A stretch of 64,000 bases of DNA from Latrodectus hesperus (Eukaryota; Arthropoda; Arachnida; Araneae; Theridiidae). The notes under the pieces were generated by a model, which had not been told where the DNA came from, did not search any database, and saw nothing but the letters and a program-made list of their open reading frames with translations. The position numbers and the translations under genes are program-made. Shown here one piece after another: positions 23,320 to 34,636 of this stretch (position 1 is its first letter; the number at the start of each line of letters is the position of its first letter). The stretch is from assembly GCA_037975125.1 (NCBI GenBank), contig JAJQOW010000020.1:868001-932000 (forward strand), given 5' to 3'.

Positions 23320-23660
23320 CAGTTGTGATTTTTTCTGTCTTTGCGCCGCGGAATGGTTTTCGGCAGCATTGTCTGGAGGCTCGTTTTCCCAAAAAAGCCA
23401 ACCGAGCAGACGAAAAGGAAGATAAACAAGCAGCGGTGCGACCGGGGAAGAAAGTGGGCGGGCCGTTGCTGTGGAAACAAGCGAGTGATTGACATGCACG
23501 TGTGAAAGGAATCTTTCCCTTCTGCTGCCACTTTGGGCTTCCACTCCGAGAAATCTTTTGATATCTTGCACGTGTGGCAGCTCGCAGAAAGTCTGAAAGC
23601 TAAACAATTGTATCGCTGTTTCTATCCCAGCAAAATCTGCTTGCGAAAGCAGCAGCTGAA
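23320..23660. promoter_or_regulatory. GC-rich island with E-boxes and an Sp1-like box (candidate regulatory region)
   Basis: About 340 bp of elevated GC in an AT-rich setting. It contains GGGCGGGCC near 23456, and two GCACGTGTG E-boxes near 23498 and 23569. Open frames on both strands look random. No transcript start or adjoining exon can be shown, so regulatory function is only a hypothesis. Confidence 0.3.
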
Positions 23661-24465
23661 GCTTATTTCACTTCTTTTGTTCCAATGTTTGTGAAAACGA
23701 CTAAAGCATTCCGCTCGGTTATTGCTCGTATTAAAAAAATTCGAATGCATTTATTTTGAAACAAAAATATCGAATTGATTCAAAAAATCGAATGCATCGA
23801 TACAAAAAAAAAAAAATACACACACACACAAAATAGTTTCATTTTGTTTACGAGAGTAAAAATAGTTTTATTTAAATCTATATATTTTAAATCTAATTCT
23901 TGTTTTATAAAATATTTTTTTGCAATATAAAAATCCATTAATGAACCCTCATTCGTAGAGCAATTAATACTTTAATATTCAGCGGAAAAATATGCAAATA
24001 GTTTTCTATGGGATTGGATTGTTGATTGCTCAACGGTCATTTCTTGTTTAATACAAGGCTTATTAAAACTAATTTGAATTGGATTTCGAACCGCTAAGGG
24101 CACCCAGCTCTGAAGTTTGAATCCAACCCAAGAATTGTTGAATGGGAAGCTGAATTCGTATACTTATTATTTTCGTATGTTTATAACGCTTATCAGGAAA
24201 TATACGGGAGGATGAAAATATACAAAAAGATATTCTGCTGACTTTGTATAGTTGCGAACTCATTCAGCCTAGTGACACTTAAATAAGTTTTACTGAGTGC
24301 AGACATTTTCTGTCCTCTCCTTGTCCTAAGCACCTTTGGAAAATATCTTTTTGACAGGCACACATTTCAATGCTTTTTTTATTGACAGGAAATTGCTCAT
24401 ATCGTTAAACTTTCAATTTTTTTACTTACGCATTTACTTACGATGCTTCCTTTTACCTAGCCCTG
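23661..24465. other. AT-rich spacer
   Basis: Contains poly-A/(CA)n near 23808-23831. No gene seen. Confidence 0.5.
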
Positions 24466-24661
24466 AGTTGTGATCCAGTAATGGAAGCAACTTCATCCTT
24501 CAGATGCAGAAGACACCCTGATACTTTCCTTGCCAACCCAAGATGCATCACTTCACTTGGAGGACATTGGGACAGCCTTGAGTTGCACCTTGGCATAAGA
24601 CGGGATGCGAACTCATTACCATCCGATAATACGAAAGAGGTCCTAAGTAACCAGGCCACCG
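24466..24661 (-). repeat. SINE family 1, truncated copy
   Basis: The minus-strand core (CACTTCACTTGGAGGACATT) and the tRNA-like head (complement of ATGCGAACTCATTACC...CAGGCCACC) are recognisable. It abuts a family 2 SINE in the same orientation. Confidence 0.7.
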
Positions 24662-24810
24662 GAGGTTGGTTTGGTTTGTTTCTTGCCCAACGATCACTTT
24701 TTGTATACAAAGCTTATTAAACCAGGACGTACAAAAACTGTATGTCCAAACCACTACAAATTTAAGACGCGAATCGAACTCACAAACTGTTAAACCGAAG
24801 ACCAGAGTAT
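24662..24810 (-). repeat. SINE family 2 copy
   Basis: Minus-strand copy matching 46273-46448: TTGGTTTGTTTC tail end, ATTAAACCAGGAC core, and a box B-like region (complement of GCGAATCGAACTCACAAACT). Confidence 0.75.
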
Positions 24811-26105
24811 ATTCAGTTATAATTTTACAAAAACCGTAATATTTTTGTTGCATATCATTTAGATAACACAAAATGACAACAGGGAGGACGTTTCTTAGAA
24901 GAAATAATTAATATAATTTAATAAGAAACGATAAATATAATTAATGATAAATACATGCCTTTCCAGTATATTTCTAATGACATGAATTATGTTTGATATG
25001 TTTTCTAGCTTAAAATTTTAACGCATATTACATTATGCTCTGGATTCCACCGCAGAACCGCCAGCAATGGCCGAATCAGTGCTTGTGCAAAAATGGCTGC
25101 GATGAAACGAAATTTCCTGTTTCAGCCCTCGTCTTTTCAATCAATCGTGTTTTTAATATTAGATTCTAATGCAACTTGCGTGTTCGAAATTATTAGAATA
25201 TACTCTTATTATATTACTTAAGATTAATTGAGTAAAATATTAAGGATTTATTCTCATTGTTTATGTTTTGATTATTTATTAGAGAGGTAAAATTAAAAAC
25301 TGGTCTTTGAACGAAGTCAACTCCTGAGCTGACCCTCACCTCTTCAGATGGACATTATCTCTACCATTATTCATCATGTGCAAACTGTTTGAGCTAGGAA
25401 ATTTCTGATGGGTCGGTCAGATATTGATTGAAATTGATTCTTCAATCAATGATCACAAACCACAAATAACAAGGGGAAATGGCCATTCCTTCAAATGCTG
25501 ATTCGCCGTTAGTGCTTGAAAGGACGAAGAGATACTTGAGTTTGGTGTCCTGATGGAAATATGAGCCGCAACACTGTGTCCCAATTTCCAAGAACTGAAA
25601 TTCCGCTTTGTGAACAATTCGGTTCTTCTCCCTCGAAGTTTCAGTCGAAGTGGCATCATAATGGTCAGTACACCACTCTTCAGTTCCAGAGTTCGATTCC
25701 CAGTATACGCGTGAATGCTGAAAATAGTTCAGAATCCACTTGTAACCGTATCACGGAGCAAACTCAACGTGAGTCTGATTTTAATTTGGTCCGTTTGCAA
25801 AAAGTTCCTGTAAATAAACCAACCATCAAATTTCAATGCATACTGGGTACAATGCATGCTGGGACTACAACCAAAAATGGAAAATCCCAAAAGAAAATTC
25901 CTGCTGTCGTGTCACGGAGAAAGGTGGTAAGCCCTGAGGGAGTGCTTCTGAATCCCCTTTAAATTGTAGGTCTTAGCCTAACTACCAATCATGTGCAAAA
26001 AATTATCGTTCAGTGACAAACAAGGCAATTCTGTTCTCAGTTCAAGAATGTTCTTTTCAATTCCGCTTTTTCATTTTCCTTCCGCAAAATACTTTAAATG
26101 TATTA
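24811..26105. other. Spacer with a possible tRNA-like box
   Basis: No gene supported. A GAGTTCGATTCCCAG box B-like word at about 25688 suggests an unclassified SINE fragment. The 133-codon plus frame at 25561-25962 has no recognisable domain. Confidence 0.4.
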
Positions 26106-26475
26106 CTGTTGTTACTTATGACTCTTGGACAAGCTAAGCTCGCTCGGCCGACGGCGAATTTAAGTCAGTTTCATTGATTTCATTAAACCAGAGCACCACG
26201 AAGGTGAAAGTACGATTTTGCTCTAAACTCCTCCGACAGGTGGCACCATCAGAGGATCCACCGTCTCCATTTTGACATTGATCTGGAAAAGGAGGAAATT
26301 TTCTCCGGACCATTACACCCACGGTAACTGCTGAACGACCGACGACAGGACTTTTGATTCCCCAGATTTAATGAGTACATAACTCCCATGCACTCGGTGG
26401 GTTTTGGTGGCATTGGGAATCGAACCCCGGCTTTCCGGACGGAAGGCCGATACCCTAACCATTGAGTTATAACGT
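26106..26475 (-). repeat. SINE family 3, near full length
   Basis: About 370 bp, minus orientation. The head at the right end carries a tRNA-like box B, whose plus-strand reading is GGGAATCGAACCCC. The body shares long stretches with 50807-51180 (GAGCACCACGAAGGTGAAAG, CTCTAAACTCCTCCGA, GGAGGAAATTTTCTCC). The 3' end is a GTTGTTACTTATGAC motif with a short AAC-type tail. Confidence 0.8.
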
Positions 26476-27424
26476 CTCATACTTTAATTGTGCACGTTGA
26501 ATGTATTTGTGATTTCATTAGTTATTAACATGTACTTAGGATATTATTTTCCAAAATTCACTTTTTTATCTCTCGATTTTATATTTGCCGTAACATAACA
26601 CCCCCAAATTCCTTTTCGCTGCTTTCGATTTTATTAATATTTCACAAACAAGCATTCGATGTAATGAGGAATTAAGAAGTTGAATGCTGCGATCTTCACA
26701 CTAAACTCTATTTAATTAACAATGACCAGTTTTTAGATCACCCGCCGCCGTCTGCACATCCTGGAATTAAAATCCTCGCACAACGTTTAATGTTCTGTTC
26801 AATTAAACGAAACGAGCTTTCCTCTTGAAATGTCGCCTTTCCATCCCCATCAATCACACGGTGCTTATTGTTGCCTCCAGCTGAATTTGATAGCAGTTTT
26901 TTATGGGCTCCAGTCGGAGGGCAATCAGTGTTATTTAAGCAACTTTTAATGCCTGGAAGTGTTTATTTTTAGACCCTTTATGACCTCCTACCAAATTATT
27001 GGAAGATAGCTCTGTGAAGTATTTGATTAAGAATGTGGCAGCCGTTTGGATTTTTATGACTGGTGGCCTTGTCCTACTTGGGACAGAACAAGAGAGGGAA
27101 CCGTGCAATCGTTTAAAGGTGAACTGCAGCATGAAAAAGAAATTTATCGCAGAATACCTTTTAAAGTATGCAGATTCGTTCTAAGGTATGCCCAACGCAT
27201 AGGAATGTGATGAGAGAGACGTATTTATGTGGGTTCCCTTTGTAGTACACACTCTACTTTCTTAAAGTAATATTTCTTAAAGTAATATTTTTGTTTGTTT
27301 CATAATATCGGTAATTTTTTTATAGATTTTCTTCACTATTTAGAAGACCACCAACAAAATAGCTCCTTGACACTGAAATGACCTCAAAATACGGAAAGTT
27401 AGGAACTGGCAAGCAAACATATAT
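26476..27424. promoter_or_regulatory. Intergenic DNA with a candidate conserved noncoding element (26600-27130)
   Basis: The block is of balanced composition and rich in homeodomain-type words (TTTAATTAACAAT, TTTTATGGG, CTTTATGACC, TTTTTATGACTGG) and CATCAATCACACGG. There is no coding frame and no similarity to the SINE families. Such composition is typical of developmental enhancers, but without a second genome this is inference. Confidence 0.25.
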
Positions 27425-27670
27425 GAGGCCTATGTGGGACACAAGGCCTACAGTGCCCATCTCTGTTTTTTTGACCAAGAGGCCCTGGGGTGAGAAGCAT
27501 ATGTCCCAATTAGGTGGTCTGCCTAACGCGAAACCCCCAGTGTTTAGTTCCTAAGCACGTTTGATACTCAGTTTATCGACCCACTGAAGGGATGAAAGGT
27601 TGAGTGGATCTTGCCAAACCGAGGACCTGTGGCTTTGGAGCTACCACTAAGTCAACGGGCTTCATAAGTG
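27425..27670 (-). repeat. SINE family 4 copy
   Basis: Minus orientation. Landmarks shared with 52468-52730 and 60268-60535: GGCCTACAGTGCCCATCTCT, TTTTTTTGACCAAGAGG, CCCAGTGTTTAGTT, CGACCCACTGAAGGGATGAA. Confidence 0.8.
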
Positions 27671-27714
27671 TATACATATTTAGTTAGTTTGATTTCACAT
27701 ATTGAAGGTCTGCT

Positions 27715-27800
27715 TGTTTTAAAATAACGAAGATTCCACCCGGCTGCTTCTGCATAACTGGTAGAGTCAGAATTTGGTACATGCTGCTACAACAATTGGT
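27715..27800 (+). repeat. SINE family 1, 3' fragment
   Basis: Matches the family tail: GAAGATTCCACCCGGCTGCT, TGGTAGAGTCAGAA, CATGCTGCTACAACAA. Confidence 0.65.
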
Positions 27801-28756
27801 CCCTATTGCTGATAACATTAAAAAAAAAGCTGTAACCTAGGTGCAGAAGCGATGTTTTTCATAATTCAGTGAAATATTTTTAAAATTAAGAAAGGACACA
27901 TTATCTTGGCCATTCTTTCTTAGGGAGAATATTTTATTAGTTAATTTTATAGACAAAATCATAGACTTGTTTGCTTCAGAATTTGAGGTAAGAATTTAAT
28001 GTGCAAAAAATATGATTGATTTCATAATGGTATGAAAAATTTTCCTGGCTTTAAAAATAAATTATTTATTTTTGTGCCGTTGATGTTAACTTTTATTTTT
28101 GACAATAATTTATGTTCTTTGAACATTTATTTGTACTACAAATAAACCGTCACTGTCCACATAAGTAAAAATGGTTTTCAATTTACTCACAAAGGACTTT
28201 TTACTCTTCTCAACAAGAAAAATTCACCTTGCACGTAAAATTTGATGATATTAGAAGGAGAGATTTTGGGACCAAAAGACTGCAATTTAATGAATACTCG
28301 TTCCATTTGTTCCATTCCGATAGCCGTGTGGAACTCCCAGACCAATGATCATTTGAGTGCGAAAGTGGGCATAAAGTGGCAAATAAAGTTTCTAATGTCG
28401 CTTTATTTCCCCCTAATTTATTAATTGTGCTTTCCTTCTGTTTCTAGCATTTATTTATAACAGCTAAATGTTATTACTGAATAACATACTTTCACATCGC
28501 TGTTTATTCGACACTTTGTATAACTGAAATATGTCTATTAATATTAAATCTTTCTTTTAACTATGTTCTAACTCATATTTCTAACTTTTATTTATTTTCT
28601 GAAATTTAAATTTTCCATTTAGCAACACAAGTTTTGTTCTTATTCTTTCTTTTAAGGTTTAAAAAGAAAAGCGGCTAAGATTCTTCTAATCATTTGTGTC
28701 CTCGAAATTAAATTGCAATGAAAATATATTTGTTCTTCTTGTAACTCTATTAAAGG
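27801..28756. other. Spacer; possible conserved noncoding block at 28240-28430
   Basis: No gene. The 28240-28430 block has balanced composition with GGGCATAAAGTGGCAAATAA, CGCTTTATTTCCCCC and TAATTTATTAATTG words, which is suggestive of regulatory DNA and nothing more. Confidence 0.3.
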
Positions 28757-29170
28757 GTTCAGTTTAGCGGGTAAATGTTTACAGTCGAATAACCCTTGAT
28801 TTTTCGGTGATTTTTTTGATGCCAAGATGAGACTAACAAGATGGCCGCTGACGCAATCCAAAAACTGAACTAAGTACCAGGGTTATCAGAAATTAAATTT
28901 TATTGCTAAAACTTATAGCCAAAGTTTTTGTCAAATCAAGTGGTACTAAACTCTATATGAACCCGTTCAGCACTGAGGGTAAAAGTTTACAATTGGGTAC
29001 CCCCTGATTCTTTGGCGATATTTTTGATGCCAAGGTGAGTGCAAAGATGTAGTTAACAAGATGGCCGCTACACAAAAGCTATGCAAAGTAGGTTTTCCAG
29101 AAATTGAATTTTATCGCCAAGAGTTATCGCCAAGACAAACCAAGAGTTACTCGATTCTACACCGAACCTG
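28757..29170. repeat. Two-copy tandem repeat, about 205-bp unit, each with a YY1-like site
   Basis: Units start at about 28757 and 28962. Shared words in order: GGTTCAG, GGGTAAA(T/A)GTTTACA, TGATTTTTTTGATGCCAAG, TTAACAAGATGGCCGCT or its ACTAACAAGATGGCCGCT form, CAGAAATT(A/G)AATTTTAT, and a closing TA-(A/C)-AC(C/T). Divergence suggests an old duplication. AAGATGGCCGC in each unit resembles the YY1/Pho consensus. Confidence 0.7.
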
Positions 29171-30693
29171 CGTGCAACAAAGTATTTCAAGACAATGAAC
29201 ATAATTTTTTCTTGAGTCATATCAACTAATATATATGTATCCATTTCTTATGGCAAAGTTTCAATAGCAGAGTAATTGCTCAAACTCATTTCAGAATTTA
29301 AAAGGTTAATCTGTGGTTTGGGTACCAATTTCTTGCCAAATGGGCGATAGACGCGCCAAGCGTAGTAACCCTGGCTATTTCATCCTAAATGCACTCCATG
29401 TGGCGCATGCTCATTAACAACTCTTTTGTTCCAGTATTCCTATTGGTCGCTAATTTTTTTAATTTTGAAATAACCGTAGAATTTAAAATTTGATGCACGA
29501 CATTTTATTACCTTTGAATTTGCCCTGGAGGTAGTACGTGAGTTATTTATTTGTTTCTGCGTATTTTTATTTATTAATTTTAAAAATATGATTTTTCTCC
29601 ATATTGTTGTGTATTTTTTGTCATACAATTCGTAAAAAAAACCATTGTTTTTGTTTTAGTTGCCATACCAACGGTGAAATTCGTTAAAAACACGGATTTC
29701 GGTTCGTCGACATAGAAACGACGTTTTTGCGTAGTGTCTCTCGGAGCATTCAAATCCGCGAGACAACACGCAAAAACGCGCCAGTTGGCGACTTTTTGAA
29801 AATGCGCCAAGCAGGGGACCCAAAGCACATTTTCACCATTTAAAATCCCAAAAAATCAACATTGATTGCAGCATTTATCAATTTTTCAAAGCAATATAGA
29901 ATCATCTTGAGTTGAGAGAAAGGAATACTTCCGTACAACTACAAAGCGCATTCACCGTTTGATTTTCTTTGTTTGCTATAGGTTTCAAATTGTTTGTTTC
30001 TGTGGACTAATAGGTCGCTAAACACAACCAATCAATCACCTAGTAATTTTGAATTACATCAAGTGACGAGGTCTACATCTCAGCTGCCACATTTCTCTCA
30101 GCCCCTCGCCACCCTAATGGAAGGGCATCTTTCGCGTGCCCCATCATTTGAATTCGGAGCGTAGATTAATGCAATACATGTTGACACTAAGGCTCCGTTA
30201 GTTTATTGCAGAAAGTTTCCAATTGCTCGTTTCTACAGATGGCAGATTTTGAATGAGAAATGAGGTCGACACCTCAGCTGGCAGCATCCTTCTCCGTCCA
30301 TTAACTTCAAAATAACGACAGTGGACATTACCGAGTTTTTAATGCGCATGGGTCACCTCAGCACGAGTATTGGGTTAGGCATGCATATATTTTATTTTGC
30401 ATCGTAAAATTTTGTTAATCGAATCACAAAGTTGCAGACATATTGTTTCGAAACATAAAATATACATGAGAAAAATAATTAGAGAAAAAATTATGTTAAT
30501 GTCGTGTCTGAATTTCAGAAATAATATCAGAAGCCTTACATTAACAGTGCAGCATATCTCCTCTGAAAATTGCAATCCTTCTTTCATTGGACTCAATTCT
30601 TTCGCAAGCAATCAAGAGAAAAAAATCAAAATTCCCCTCAATCTATGTTTTCAATCTAAATAATTCTTAGAATATTTCTCATATTTATACCTG
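29171..30693. other. Intergenic DNA with a CpG-containing block near 29640-29830
   Basis: The 29640-29830 block holds many CG dinucleotides (ACGCAAAAACGCGCCAG). Its minus-strand 82-codon frame has no recognisable domain. Nothing else seen. Confidence 0.4.
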
Positions 30694-30760
30694 TTGTTGT
30701 TACTTATGACACTTAGACAAGTCAAGCTCGCTACGTCGTTTGATATACGAGTCAATAGGG
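30694..30760 (-). repeat. SINE family 3, 3'-end fragment
   Basis: TGTTGTTGTTACTTATGACA and CAAGTCAAGCTCGCT match the 3' end of the 26106-26475 copy, after which similarity stops. Confidence 0.6.
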
Positions 30761-31309
30761 TGTTTCTTTCGTTTTTAACCAAAGTACGGCACCACCAGAT
30801 ATATATCTAGACGAAAGAGCAGAAAGGAATGCCATTGATGTAATAAAATATGTAAAGATACAGTTATAATACTGTATTTCTTTCCCAATTGCTTATACAT
30901 GCCGATTAAAGCCATTCAATACACGCAACCACTCCGTTATTTTGAAGCAAGGTCAAATGATGGAGTCGACATATGAGTCATCACATTTCTCTCCGAATTT
31001 CCATACTACAGCGATGAAAGAACATCAGGCCATGCGGAAACGCATTTAAACTTCTTGAGAACGACGGTCTTTGGAATTGTTAAACATTAGAACGATGCCT
31101 TTCCTTACCCGACATCAGAGCGTCGAAACAGAGAACTTATATGAATAAACAATGATTGGACTGAAGAAATATCCACCAGCTTAAACTGTCTTATCATGAA
31201 TCGAAGTGTAGTGAACAATGAATCTCAATGACTGATAGATAGCTGAATGTTTTTGTGTTATGAGCTTCACTGCAACTGTCCGGGGATCGAACTCCAGGTC
31301 TGCTGCCCT
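30761..31309. other. Spacer, no gene seen
   Basis: No frame, terminal repeat or box motif recognised. Confidence 0.45.
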
Positions 31310-31465
31310 CCTGGTTGCTGGAATTGTCAACGCTCTGGCTTTTGGTTCATCAGTTCAAAGCCCACTTTGTGCATGAGTGTTTGCAATGGTTCGAAATGTA
31401 CTTTAAACAGTAATTCTCAGTCTCATTACCCCTCGTACATAATAAATAATCACCGTGTTTGCTTG
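31310..31465 (+). repeat. SINE family 2, degraded copy
   Basis: Plus-strand match: GCTCTGGCTTTTGGTTCATCA, CAGTTCAAAGCCCACTT (box B-like), GTTTGCAATGGTTCGAAATG, CATTACCCCTCG. Diverged from the copy in the LINE. Confidence 0.6.
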
Positions 31466-33194
31466 TAGTATTGTTCCTAAATTTCACTTAATGCCTTCTC
31501 TTGTCCATACACTGTTCCGTAAAGTGTTCCATAAAGAGTCTTGTCCATAAAGTCTTCAGTGGCTCAATAGCTTCACGTCGCTTCCGGTTAAAATCAGTAA
31601 AGTGAAGCCTCATTTGCCGCTGACAGTGATTGGGAGGGGGCCCACGGTGTACTCTCCTTCACTGGGTTGCTGAAGCTCCGTGGGTTGGAGACGTGTTCAT
31701 GTTAATATGTGACGCTGGTATGGCGTGGCTGTGGAGAGGAGGGTGCCAGCTCAGGTAAGTCCTCGTTACCTGACCGTGGTTCAAAATGACTAGGCACGGG
31801 CGAATATTCCAAACCGGTTAACCTGAAAGGTTCAGTCCGGGACTGCTATGTAATGACCATAAAGTGTCCTGTTCCTAAAGTTAATCAACTCAACTAATTC
31901 AATCGGTTCTTCAATTCAGAGCTAGATTTTCGGTAGGCCACTGTTTGCGTGGCGCTCATTGATTATCATCTGTTTGGAAATTTGATAAAAATTTAGACCC
32001 TCGATTAACAAGTATGAATGAGAGTGAAAATACGTAAAATTACCCTTATAACTTTTTTTAATTTAGTTTTAAATACACATTATATGGTAATAAATTTACT
32101 TTGACCCTCTTAAATGGCAATTTACAATATTTTTCTCATTAAAAAACTTAAGATTGGTATAAACATGATAAATTGGTAATCAATATTTTGTTTTATCCAC
32201 TGTAACATTACAAAATTATTTGAAAAACATAACAGATTGGTATAAACATGGTAGATTGGTAACCAATCTACTTAGTTAGGTTCTTGATAGGACTTAGGGG
32301 TACCAGCTTATTGCAACAATTTAATTAATTCAATCCCAGTGGATGGAGTCGTCTCATCTAGAAGTCCCACTAACTCCTTTTGATAGATTATTATACTGAG
32401 GAATGGAGAAAGGAATCGAGCAAAAGTCAACCAACCTTTAGTCTCTTGAATTCATTTCAAGAATCGGTACTTTAACAGCGCCTTTGTCTCAAGGCTCCAG
32501 GTATGCGCCCTTCGAGGAAGTGGTTGCAATGATTTGGCTGTCTAGATATTGCTTAGATTTAGCAACCCTTTTATTTTCTCATCTAATTTGAAAGGAAGTC
32601 GATTTTAATGATTTACATTTCCTGTTATTCCTGGAGAAAACCGGTTAAAAAAAGAATGATGACTGTAAATATCCCTGCTAATTTTTGTACTTTTATAAGC
32701 CTAAATGGCCTCAGGAATAAGATGTCATGTGTAAAAAATAGTCACGGTAAAACTAAATCAATTTTTAAAACTAAATAATAAAAAATAGCAAATATTTATA
32801 TGTTGTTTCCTTATAAATATTTCGTTTGGAATATTTACACACACAATGACACATTTAATAAACCACCATGCTTAACAAGAAGGTACATAGGAAAATCTGA
32901 TAGATTGATTGTATTACTTACAAGTCAGTAAATCTTAGCCAAAATCTGTCACCCGTGCGCATGCGTTACAATGCAGACGGGGCTACTGGCCGCCTCTGTT
33001 AAGCAGGCTGTTTCAACCCACCGAGGCATCATAAATCGAGTGGGTGGCCCCGACACAACAAGATGCAGTATAGGCGATGATAAAGGTAATTTTAGTGGTT
33101 GAATAAAGTTTAAATCATTGTTGGCCGTAGCCTAATAGCAGGAAAGCGGTCTTTGATCATGGCCATTTTTGATAAAGGCAAAATGAATGCTGTG
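31466..33194. other. Spacer, including a GC-richer stretch at 31540-31880
   Basis: The 31540-31880 stretch looks repeat-like (ends TCAGTCCGGGACTGCTATGT; contains a GTGGTTCAAAATGAC box B-like word) but I see only one copy here. A short palindromic GTGCGCATGCG (NRF-1-like) lies near 32955. No gene supported. Confidence 0.35.
32152..32266. repeat. Local direct repeat, 34-bp units, 81-bp spacing
   Basis: AGATTGGTATAAACATG, then A/G-TA-A/G-ATTGGTAA-T/C-CAAT, occurs at 32152-32185 and 32233-32266 with three differences. Confidence 0.75.
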
Positions 33195-33540
33195 CTTCAG
33201 CATGCACGTTTGTCACGGATGGATGTCTGGGAGTTTTTCCGGGTTTGCTGCCTTGCGACACATTAATACGGCCCGCTATTAATGAAAAGTCCTCCTGGAG
33301 AGCAATTCATACAGTGGATGTTAAAATGACTTACAACGGCGTCTGCAGTTCAGCGGTTCACTACACAGGGATAGAATCATTATTTAAAAATATTCTGGAC
33401 GATGCAACAATGCATTTGACTGCACAGCATCTTAATAAACTAGCAGATGCGAATCTACCAGCATGGAGCGACTTAGTTACTACAAACAGAACCGCACAAA
33501 CTGACATTATAAGAAAACTAGGAAAACAAAACCGATGGCG
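33195..33540 (+). repeat. SINE family 6 copy (5' part missing)
   Basis: Shares with 49300-49560 the succession GGGAGTTTTTCCGGGTTTGC, CGACACATTAATACGGCCCGC, CTATTAATGAAAAGTCCTCC, AATTCATACAGTGGATGTTA, ACTTACAACGGCGTCTGCAG. The tRNA-like head is not clear here. Confidence 0.6.
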
Positions 33541-34324
33541 ATAGATAATGATTAGCACTCTCCGCCCCACGTGGCACCTTATTGAGGCATGCCTCACCTA
33601 CTTGAGGAGCGTCTCACCATGCAGCGACATCCACCCCGGACGTGACCAAGCCCAGGACCACAAGATCTTCTCAGTTTCGAAACTCGGGTAGGATGGGACT
33701 CAAGTTTCCAGATTGTGACAGCTCAGAAGAATCAAGAGCCTGGAGGAAGATGGAAACTTAGAACGTGGGTGACACACGAACTTAGAGCTAAGCCTTTCCG
33801 GCGTATTAGTTCATCCAGACTCTAAATAGGCGATAGCCGGCCACAACATTGATTTCTCAGACGGCTAACGCCCCAATAATAGTGACAACCCCAACAAGTG
33901 AAGTGTTTCAATCTAAAATACACGGACTTTCATGTTGAGGAAAGGAGGACCCCAGGGTCAACGAGTGCGACTCCAACCATGTAAGTACGAACTTTGCTGC
34001 TTCGTGGCAAGAAAATGTCAAACCGCAACCATCAGCCCAAGAAATCACAGAGACCAGCCACACCTCGGGCTTTGTGATGTGCTTAAAAATCTTAAAAAAA
34101 CGTGGGAAGTGTCGCATAAATTTTGGACTGATGGAGAGGTTCGTCTGGTTTGTTCCGGTATCGAACCCACCGTCTTCAGGAGGAGAGGCCAGAACATCAG
34201 CCACGCGGAGTATTAATGGGTTTGAAAACTGGCGGCTGCTGGAGCGGTTGTGTTTTCCCTGCCCGGCGAAGGTCCAGTGATCCTCCGAAAAATATTTCTA
34301 GATTGATGAAAATTTGAAACTTTT
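33541..34324. other. GC-moderate spacer, possible minus SINE remnant near 34150-34210
   Basis: CCGGTATCGAACCCACCGTC at about 34157 looks like an inverted box B with a tRNA-like head to its right. No protein is supported by the overlapping open frames. Confidence 0.35.
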
Positions 34325-34339
34325 TAAATAAATAAATAA

Positions 34340-34404
<65 letters not shown>
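34325..34404. repeat. (AAAT)n then (TA)n microsatellite, left half
   Basis: AAATAAATAAAT followed by about 60 bp of TA. It continues beyond the Tc1 element at 35897, showing that the element inserted into the tract. Confidence 0.93.
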
Positions 34405-34407
<3 letters not shown>

Positions 34408-34636
34408 TACTGGCCATTAAAATTTCTACACCAGGAAGGCGGCACACCACACACGTGAAATTTGCATGACAGATAGAACTTGCTGTGATATGCAAATGAT
34501 TAGATTTTCAGCGCATTCATACAAGTCAGGCGACAGTAGTGACATCTACAATGTGTATAAAACCAGAGATTTGACAGCAGTTTTCTCATATTCAATTTCC
34601 GTTTCAACGTTGTATTCGGCAAAGAAAGTTATTGTA

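Noticed and set aside
23254..23607. 117-codon minus-strand frame across the GC-rich island
   Set aside because: No domain, signal peptide or splice context; overlapping open frames of similar quality occur on the plus strand. More likely a compositional artefact.
25561..25962. 133-codon plus-strand frame
   Set aside because: No recognisable domain; contains a SINE-like box B word. Not supported as a gene.
29580..29828. 82-codon minus-strand frame in a CpG-containing block
   Set aside because: Looks moderately protein-like but has no motif, splice signals or homology I recognise.
32000..32020. CCCTCGATTAACAAG word resembling a Tigger end
   Set aside because: No inverted partner, no TA-CAG start and no subterminal repeats nearby; probably chance.
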